DNA of 7,116 nt from assembly GCA_016867175.1 (NCBI GenBank), contig VGKF01000044.1, positions 1 through 7,116 on the forward strand. The letters are read 5' to 3'. Under the pieces are notes generated by a model that ran no database searches, was not told the origin of the DNA, and saw only the letters and a program-made list of their open reading frames with translations. This document shows positions 1-4,294 of this stretch, piece by piece (position 1 is the stretch's first letter; every line of letters begins with the position of its first letter). Made by a program: the position numbers and the translations under genes. This DNA is from Candidatus Omnitrophota bacterium. Its GTDB lineage: Bacteria; Omnitrophota; Gorgyraeia; Gygaellales; Profunditerraquicolaceae.

Positions 1-1
1 T

Positions 2-679
2 AATATAGTGGGCGTGCCCAAAACAATAGATAATGATCTTTCTTGCACTGATTATACATTTGGTTTTGATACGGCGCTGAATACGGCTACGGAGTGTATT
101 GACAAGCTGCATACTACCGCAGAGAGCCACCATCGCATTATCGTGGTTGAGGTTATGGGAAGGCATGCCGGATGGATCGCTATCGAGTCTGGTATTGCCG
201 GAGGCGCGGATGTAATCTTGATACCGGAGATACCCGTGGATATTGAGGAGGTTTGCGAGATTATCAAGAAAAGGCATAACCGCGGCAAGACCTTTAGCAT
301 TGTAGTCGTAGCTGAAGGCGCCCAATTTAAAGAGGGCACATTTGTAACGCAAGAGCAAAAACTCGATGAATTTGGCCACGTAAGGCTAGGAGGAATGGGT
401 GAGATTTTAGGCCAGGAAATAGGAAAGAGGACCGGCTATGAAACCAGAGTCAGTGTCTTAGGCCACATACAAAGAGGCGGCACGCCCTCTGCCTTTGACA
501 GGGTTCTGGGGACAAGGTTTGGGGTTAAGGCGATGGAGCTGGTAATCAATAAAAAATTTGGCAGGATGGTAGCCCTGGCTGGAAACAAGGTTATTGATGT
601 AGGGATAGAGGATGCCGTAGCTGCCTTAAAAACAGTAGATATGGAACTCTATGAAATAGCTAAAGTTTTTTTTAGCTAA
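2..679 (+). CDS. pfkA: 6-phosphofructokinase, group III (mixed ATP/PPi type), 5' end missing
   Basis: The reading frame is open to the left edge, so the N-terminal part, including the GGDG nucleotide-binding region, lies outside. The GTG at 8 is an internal codon, not a start. The enzyme phosphorylates fructose-6-phosphate to the 1,6-bisphosphate in the cytoplasm. Counting residues from codon 8, PKTIDND (4-10) carries the catalytic Asp8. Lys5 stands where classical ATP-dependent bacterial enzymes have Gly. Substrate-binding motifs follow: SHHR (Arg43), MGRHAGW (50-56), PEIP (Glu74), ETR (Arg147) and LGHIQRGG (151-158). The remaining 223 residues fit the C-terminal two thirds of a roughly 340-residue group III enzyme. 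Whether the donor is ATP or pyrophosphate cannot be decided here, because the other diagnostic residue (Gly or Asp in GGDG) is off the window. The gene ends 19 bases before gmhA with no visible terminator between them. Confidence 0.95.
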   Translation, partial: NIVGVPKTIDNDLSCTDYTFGFDTALNTATECIDKLHTTAESHHRIIVVEVMGRHAGWIAIESGIAGGADVILIPEIPVDIEEVCEIIKKRHNRGKTFSIVVVAEGAQFKEGTFVTQEQKLDEFGHVRLGGMGEILGQEIGKRTGYETRVSVLGHIQRGGTPSAFDRVLGTRFGVKAMELVINKKFGRMVALAGNKVIDVGIEDAVAALKTVDMELYEIAKVFFS

Positions 680-680
680 A
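657..680 (+). repeat. 8-bp direct repeat TAGCTAAA flanking a T8 run
   Basis: TAGCTAAA occurs at 657-664 and again at 673-680, with G and a run of eight T (666-673) between them. It makes the last codons of pfkA and its stop. It is probably chance or a slippage product in a low-complexity gene end. The T run has no stem directly before it, so it is not read as a terminator. Confidence 0.5.
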
Positions 681-698
681 CCATAAAAGGGAAAGGCC

Positions 699-1265
699 AT
701 GAGAGATAAAGTAAAGGATATACTTTTAGAGAGCATTCAGGTAAAAGAGGAATTACTGCGTAAGCATGTTGGCCAGATCATGGGAATAACCAACTTAATT
801 AAAGAGGCCTTGAAGTCTAAGGGTAAGGTTATCCTTTTTGGCAATGGCGGCTCAGCCAGCGATAGCCAGCATATTGCTGCTGAGCTTATAGGCAGATTTA
901 AGAAAGACAGGCCTGCGCTTGCCGCTATCGCGCTGACTACCAATACCTCAGTGCTCACCTCGCTTGCCAATGATTACGGCTACGAGACAGTCTTCTCAAG
1001 GCAGATAGAGGCGTTGGCAGGAAAAAACGATATCGCTATCGGCATCTCTACCAGCGGTAAGGCTAAGAATGTGGCAGCTGGAATACGCCAGGCTAAAAAG
1101 ATGGGCATAAAGACTATAGCCCTCACGGGAAGCGACGGAGGAGAGCTGGCTAAATTAGCAGATCTATCCCTAGTGGTTCCTTCTTTGGTTACGGCCAGGA
1201 TACAGGAGGCGCACATCACTATCGGCCATATTATCTGCGAGCTAATAGAGGAGGCGCTTTGTTAA
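699..1265 (+). CDS. gmhA: phosphoheptose isomerase (sedoheptulose-7-phosphate isomerase)
   Basis: GmhA turns sedoheptulose-7-phosphate into D-glycero-D-manno-heptose-7-phosphate, the first step towards ADP-heptose for lipopolysaccharide cores and other surface glycans. It is a cytoplasmic single-domain SIS protein. The 188 residues match the family length of about 190. Phosphate-binding GNGGSASDSQH (48-58) is followed by Glu62, aligning with catalytic Glu65 of the E. coli enzyme. STSG (117-120), TGSDGG (143-148) and the C-terminal RIQEAH...GH are all present, with His177 matching catalytic His180. The ATG at 699 has AGGG about 7 bases upstream. The 3' end overlaps rfaE2 by 7 bases, so the two heptose genes are co-transcribed and probably translationally coupled. 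Recognition is confident; the last step of heptose use in this organism is unknown. Confidence 0.95.
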   Translation: MRDKVKDILLESIQVKEELLRKHVGQIMGITNLIKEALKSKGKVILFGNGGSASDSQHIAAELIGRFKKDRPALAAIALTTNTSVLTSLANDYGYETVFSRQIEALAGKNDIAIGISTSGKAKNVAAGIRQAKKMGIKTIALTGSDGGELAKLADLSLVVPSLVTARIQEAHITIGHIICELIEEALC

Positions 1266-1753
1266 ATAGCAAGCTCAAAAACCTACCTAGCTTAAAAATA
1301 ATCTCTTCTCAATTAAAGAAAAAAGGCAAAAGAATAGTCTTTACTAATGGCTGCTTTGACCTCTTGCATTTCGGACATGTTAACTATCTTCATCAGGCAA
1401 AAAAGAGGGGGGATATACTGGTGGTAGGAGTTAACTCCGATAGGTCCGTAAAAAGGATAAAGGGCAAGAACCGCCCGATTATAGACGAGAAGAACAGGCT
1501 TAGCGTTATCGCAGCCCTGGAGAGCGTAGATTATGTAGTTTTATTTAACGAAGATACGCCGCTTAATCTAATAAAAGCACTGCGGCCGGATATTTTGGTT
1601 AAGGGCGCTGATTGGGATAAAAAAGATATAGTGGGCGGGGATTTCGTTTCTAGTTACGGCGGCAGGGTAATGAATATAAAATTGTCTAAAGGGTATTCCA
1701 CCACAGAGATCATAAGAAAAATTGCCAAAACATTCCAAGGATACAGGTATTAA
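1259..1753 (+). CDS. rfaE2: D-glycero-beta-D-manno-heptose-1-phosphate adenylyltransferase (stand-alone RfaE2/HldC type)
   Basis: The protein is a cytidylyltransferase-fold nucleotidyltransferase that joins heptose-1-phosphate and ATP to give ADP-heptose. The nucleotide-binding signature TNGCFDLLHFGH (29-40) contains the HxGH motif (His37, His40). VGVNSDRSVKRIKG (56-69), the KGADWDKKDIVGGD segment (115-128) and the GYSTTEII motif (145-152) complete the family pattern. At 164 residues it is the separate domain, not the kinase-adenylyltransferase fusion HldE of E. coli, so an HldA-type kinase, the phosphatase GmhB and the epimerase HldD must be encoded elsewhere. It starts at TTG 1259, inside the end of gmhA, behind the strong ribosome binding site AGAGGAGG at 1247-1254. 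The stop overlaps the next gene. Confidence 0.93.
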   Translation: MLNSKLKNLPSLKIISSQLKKKGKRIVFTNGCFDLLHFGHVNYLHQAKKRGDILVVGVNSDRSVKRIKGKNRPIIDEKNRLSVIAALESVDYVVLFNEDTPLNLIKALRPDILVKGADWDKKDIVGGDFVSSYGGRVMNIKLSKGYSTTEIIRKIAKTFQGYRY

Positions 1754-2177
1754 AAGGATTATCGACGCAAATATAAACCGGGCAAAAGAAGGCCTGCGGG
1801 TCTGCGAAGAAATAGCCAGGTTTATTTTGAACAGCCATAGCCTTACTGCGGAGTTTAAGAAGTTAAGGCACCGCATAGATTATCTAATCAGGCAGGAAGG
1901 GTCTTTTAAAAATTTTATCAAGTGCAGGGACAGCCTCAATGATACGGGTAGGCTAATATATGCCCAGGAACTTAAACGAAAGGGGTGCGGCGATATATTC
2001 TTCGCAAATATTCAGCGCGCAAAAGAATCAATAAGGGTCTTAGAAGAGTTTAGCAAATTAACGCATAAGTCAACAGCCATAAGCTTTAAAAGAATCAGGT
2101 ACGCTATCTACGAACTGGAAAAGAAAACCGCTAGCAGGTTATTAAATGACGCAACTGGAATACGCCAAAGACAATAA
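1722..2177 (+). CDS. thiD2: ThiD2-type hydroxymethylpyrimidine phosphate kinase, stand-alone
   Basis: The protein matches the ThiD2 domain, best known as the N-terminal part of some thiamine phosphate synthases (ThiD2-ThiE fusions) and reported as a monofunctional HMP-P kinase unrelated to ordinary ThiD. The typical block RIIDANINRAKEGLRV (12-27) is followed by RHRIDYL (49-55), CRDSLNDTG (68-76), ANIQRAKESIRVLEE (95-109) and RYAIYELE (126-133). There is no ThiE domain: the chain ends 16 residues after the domain, overlapping thiC by 32 bases. The neighbouring thiC makes HMP-P, which this kinase would convert to HMP-PP, so context supports the role. TTG 1722 lies inside rfaE2 and has only a weak ribosome binding site. 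ATT 1749 gives MKRIIDAN..., where such domains usually begin, and has AAGGA 7 bases upstream. The outer start is given; the true one may be 1749. Confidence 0.82.
   Translation: MPKHSKDTGIKRIIDANINRAKEGLRVCEEIARFILNSHSLTAEFKKLRHRIDYLIRQEGSFKNFIKCRDSLNDTGRLIYAQELKRKGCGDIFFANIQRAKESIRVLEEFSKLTHKSTAISFKRIRYAIYELEKKTASRLLNDATGIRQRQ
1737..1741 (+). promoter_or_regulatory. ribosome binding site favouring an ATT start for thiD2
   Basis: AAGGA lies in the last codons of rfaE2, 7 bases before the in-frame ATT at 1749. Nothing comparable precedes the TTG at 1722. With initiation at ATT the start codon overlaps the rfaE2 stop (1751-1753), a usual layout for coupled genes. Confidence 0.45.
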
Positions 2178-3435
2178 ACTTACCCCCCTTGTCAAAAAAA
2201 TTGCCGAAACTGAGGGCATCTTACCCAGCAAGCTCCTGAAATATATCAGGGAAGGTTTGGTGGTTATCCCGCTTAACTTAAAGCGCAGCAACATAAAGAA
2301 GCCCTGCGCCATAGGCTATTCTTTGCGCACTAAGGTTAATGCAAACCTAGGGACCTCTACCGATAAGCTAAGCCTAAGCAAAGAGTTAGAAAAATTAAAG
2401 ATAGCTGTAAAATACGGGGCTGATACTGTTATGGATCTAAGTGTAGGCCCTGCTATAAAAAAAGTAAGAAGTCAGATATTAAGGCAATCCCCGATACCTG
2501 TGGGCACAGTACCTATATATGAGCTGGCTGTAGGGGCCCAGCAAAGTAGGGGGGATTTCTTAAGTTTTGATGCGGATAGTATGTTGGGCGTCCTAGAAGG
2601 ACAGGCCAGGGAAGGGGTTGATTTTTTTACTGTGCATTGCGGAGTGACCAGGAGCTCGCTTGCTGCGCTAGAAAAACAAAAAAGGATTATGGGGATTGTC
2701 TCCAGGGGAGGGGCGATTTTAGCTAGCTGGATAAGCCGCCATAAACAAGAGAATCCTTTCTATCGATATTTCGATCAGATTCTTGAGATTGCCAATAGAT
2801 ACGATGTGACTTTGAGCCTGGGAGATGGTTTAAGGCCGGGGTCAATTTGTGATGCTACGGATAAGGCGCAATTGGCCGAGCTTAAAATATTGGGTGATTT
2901 AGCCTTACGGGCAAGAAGAAAGAATGTGCAGGTAATGATCGAGGGCCCCGGGCATATCCCCCTAGACCAGATTGAAAAGAATATAGCCCTAGAAAAAAAA
3001 CTCTGTCATAGGGCGCCTTTTTATGTCTTGGGGCCGTTAGTTACTGATGTGGCAGCAGGTTATGATCATATTACCTCTGCCATAGGGGGTGCTTTGGCAG
3101 CAAGCTTCGGCGCTGATTTCCTATGCTATGTAACTGCCTCGGAACACCTGCGCCATCCTTCAGTAGAAGATGTAAGGGAAGGCGTAATCGCCTCTAGGAT
3201 AGCAGCGCACGCAGCGGATATAGTCAAAAGGGTTAAATCAGCTAAAGACTGGGATAAACAGATGTCTCTGGCCCGTAAAAGGCGTGATTGGAAAAAACAG
3301 ATAAAACTTTCAATGGACCCGGATAAGGCAGGCCTCTATAGGCAGCATTCTAGGCCTAAGGTATCTAAAGTCTGCACCATGTGCGGGCAGTATTGTTCTA
3401 TTAAATTAATGCAGGAGCGTGGTGTTTCTGCTTGA
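2146..3435 (+). CDS. thiC: phosphomethylpyrimidine synthase (short anaerobe-type ThiC)
   Basis: ThiC is a radical SAM enzyme that rearranges aminoimidazole ribotide into HMP-P, the pyrimidine half of thiamine. Recognisable family segments run through all 429 residues: MTQLEYAK (1-8), VNANLGTS (64-71), VMDLSVG (95-101), VHCGV (163-167), SRGGA (186-190), SLGDGLRPGS (224-233), EGPGHIPLDQ (266-275), GPLVTDVAAGYDHIT (296-310) and CYVTASEHL (327-335). The C-terminal [4Fe-4S] motif is CTMCGQYC (410-417), so the cysteines are spaced C-x2-C-x3-C instead of the C-x2-C-x4-C of the well-studied longer enzymes. YVTAxEHL replaces the common YVTPxEHL. ATG 2146 follows AGCAGG by about 7 bases and overlaps thiD2. 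No TPP riboswitch fits upstream, where everything is coding. A ThiC paralogue making hydroxybenzimidazole (BzaF-like) is possible, but the thiD2 neighbour argues for thiamine. Confidence 0.93.
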   Translation: MTQLEYAKDNKLTPLVKKIAETEGILPSKLLKYIREGLVVIPLNLKRSNIKKPCAIGYSLRTKVNANLGTSTDKLSLSKELEKLKIAVKYGADTVMDLSVGPAIKKVRSQILRQSPIPVGTVPIYELAVGAQQSRGDFLSFDADSMLGVLEGQAREGVDFFTVHCGVTRSSLAALEKQKRIMGIVSRGGAILASWISRHKQENPFYRYFDQILEIANRYDVTLSLGDGLRPGSICDATDKAQLAELKILGDLALRARRKNVQVMIEGPGHIPLDQIEKNIALEKKLCHRAPFYVLGPLVTDVAAGYDHITSAIGGALAASFGADFLCYVTASEHLRHPSVEDVREGVIASRIAAHAADIVKRVKSAKDWDKQMSLARKRRDWKKQIKLSMDPDKAGLYRQHSRPKVSKVCTMCGQYCSIKLMQERGVSA

Positions 3436-3442
3436 AAAATAT

Positions 3443-3513
3443 GCGGGTGTAATTCAGTGGTAGAATGGCAGCTTCCCAAGCTGTCTATGGCGGTTCGATT
3501 CCGCTCACCCGCT
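3443..3513 (+). tRNA. tRNA-Gly, anticodon CCC
   Basis: A full cloverleaf can be drawn. The acceptor stem GCGGGTG (3443-3449) pairs with CACCCGC (3506-3512), and the D stem is ATTC/GAAT. The anticodon stem GCAGC/GCTGT encloses the loop TTCCCAA with CCC at 3475-3477, which reads GGG. The T arm GGCGG-TTCGATT-CCGCT closes with one G-T pair. The discriminator base is T, usual for bacterial glycine tRNA. CCA is not encoded: TTA follows. The gene starts 7 bases after the thiC stop and no promoter is evident in front, so the tRNA is probably processed out of the thiC transcript. Confidence 0.95.
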
Positions 3514-3520
3514 TTAATGA

Positions 3521-3581
3521 GCAGACGCCTTACGAAGCACGAAGTGCGACGTAAGGCGTAGCCTCCGAAGGAGGCGTCTGC
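3521..3581. repeat. compound palindromic element able to form a three-way junction
   Basis: An outer stem pairs GCAGA (3521-3525) with TCTGC (3577-3581). Inside it sit two hairpins. The first pairs CGCCTTACG (3526-3534) with CGTAAGGCG (3550-3558), is capped by GCAC/GTGC, and ends in a GAA triloop (3541-3543). The second pairs GCCTCC (3561-3566) with GGAGGC (3570-3575) around another GAA triloop. An alternative 10-bp outer pairing, 3521-3530 with 3572-3581, competes with both hairpins. The element begins 7 bases after the tRNA. No T run follows, so it is not an ordinary terminator. It resembles REP/BIME-like palindromic repeats, but copies elsewhere cannot be seen from this window. Confidence 0.75.
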
Positions 3582-3586
3582 GAATT

Positions 3587-3639
3587 TATCCCCACGTTTA
3601 ATACTTTTTTAGCTTTACCAAAAAAGTATTGTGGGGATA
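3587..3639. repeat. 53-bp long-stem hairpin with terminal inverted repeats
   Basis: TATCCCCAC (3587-3595) pairs perfectly with GTGGGGATA (3631-3639). Inside, AATACTTTTTT (3600-3610) pairs with AAAAAAGTATT (3620-3630). This gives 20 bp in two blocks, with a GTTT bulge (3596-3599) on the left arm and a 9-base loop (3611-3619). The T run lies in the 5' arm and the 3' arm is followed by TCAGTTATC, so it does not read as a Rho-independent terminator on the + strand. It could be a small non-autonomous element or an RNA structure in the leader of the lipoprotein gene, whose start lies 16 bases further on. Confidence 0.75.
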
Positions 3640-3655
3640 TCAGTTATCTTAAAAT

Positions 3656-4294
3656 ATGCTTAAAACAGTATTTATCTTTCTTTTGCCTCTTCTGACACTT
3701 CTTGGCTGCGCCAGCGCTCCTCTGATTACTCCTGTCAAGATGGACCCTGGTATGCCTGGCATCTATCATCGCGTAGAAAAAAGTCAGACCCTTTGGAGGA
3801 TCTCCAAGATATACAACCTGGATATCGACGAACTGATCAATGTTAATCGCCTACCAGATGCTACTAAACTAGAGGTAGGGCAATTAATATTTATACCGCA
3901 GCGCAGGCAGGCCCAGGCATCTTATAGCTACTCAGGCAGCGAAGATTTCATTTGGCCGTTGAAGGGGAGGGTCATTACTGGCTTCGGAGCAAATAGCGAT
4001 AACACTATAAATAAAGGCCTTAATATACAGCCGCGTAGCAGCTCTGCTGTGCTTGCCTCGCGTAGCGGTAAGGTAGTCTTTCGCAGCCAAGACTTTATGT
4101 CATACGGTAAGACTATTATCATCGAACATGTAGACGGATTTAGTACTGTCTATGCCAGAAACACAGAATTATTAGCCAACCTTGGCGACCAGGTACAGAA
4201 AGGGCAGGCTATTGCCAAGATTGATTCTGGCTACCTGCATTTTGAGATAAGGAAAGGCTACAGCGCGCAAAATCCTTATTTTTATCTACCATGA
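3656..4294 (+). CDS. LysM and degenerate M23 (LytM) domain lipoprotein, NlpD-like
   Basis: A lipoprotein signal peptide opens the chain, with a hydrophobic core at 5-16 and lipobox LLGC giving Cys18 as the lipidated residue, so the protein is anchored on the outside of the inner membrane or in the outer membrane. A LysM peptidoglycan-binding domain spans about 37-81 (YHRVEKSQTLWRISKIY...VGQLIFIP). An M23/LytM domain fills about 98-212 (WPLKGRVITGFG...LHFEIRKG...NPYFYLP). Its zinc site is broken: the usual HxxxD is NKGLN (Asn119, Asn123) and the HxH motif is YLH (Tyr193, His195). E. coli NlpD is degenerate in much the same way and acts by activating an amidase, so a regulatory role in cell-wall splitting is likelier than peptidase activity. 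The 212 residues are shorter than NlpD of E. coli. No ribosome binding site precedes ATG 3656. The end overlaps the ATPase gene as ATGA. Confidence 0.88.
   Translation: MLKTVFIFLLPLLTLLGCASAPLITPVKMDPGMPGIYHRVEKSQTLWRISKIYNLDIDELINVNRLPDATKLEVGQLIFIPQRRQAQASYSYSGSEDFIWPLKGRVITGFGANSDNTINKGLNIQPRSSSAVLASRSGKVVFRSQDFMSYGKTIIIEHVDGFSTVYARNTELLANLGDQVQKGQAIAKIDSGYLHFEIRKGYSAQNPYFYLP

Larger units (their letters stand above)
3514..3655 (+). other. intergenic region between tRNA-Gly and the lipoprotein gene
   Basis: These 142 bases hold the two palindromic elements, separated by 5 bases, and only short linkers. There is no credible gene. The last 16 bases before the lipoprotein ATG contain TATCTT (3645-3650), which could be a -10 box for a leaderless or near-leaderless transcript, but no good -35 box is visible at the right spacing. 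No clear Shine-Dalgarno sequence is present. Confidence 0.6.

Noticed and set aside
666..679. Programmed slippage on T8 at the end of pfkA
   Set aside because: Either shift would add or remove only a few residues at the extreme C-terminus, so there is no reason to see a function.
3443..3520. Integration (att) site at the tRNA 3' end
   Set aside because: No second copy of the tRNA end and no integrase gene are visible in the window.
3517..3561. 14-codon frame (MSRRLTKHEVRRKA) in the palindromic element
   Set aside because: Its sequence is dictated by the inverted repeats, it has no ribosome binding site and it starts right at the tRNA 3' end.
3600..3639. Rho-independent terminator
   Set aside because: The T6 run is part of the 5' arm of the hairpin, not downstream of it, and no T run follows the 3' arm on either strand.
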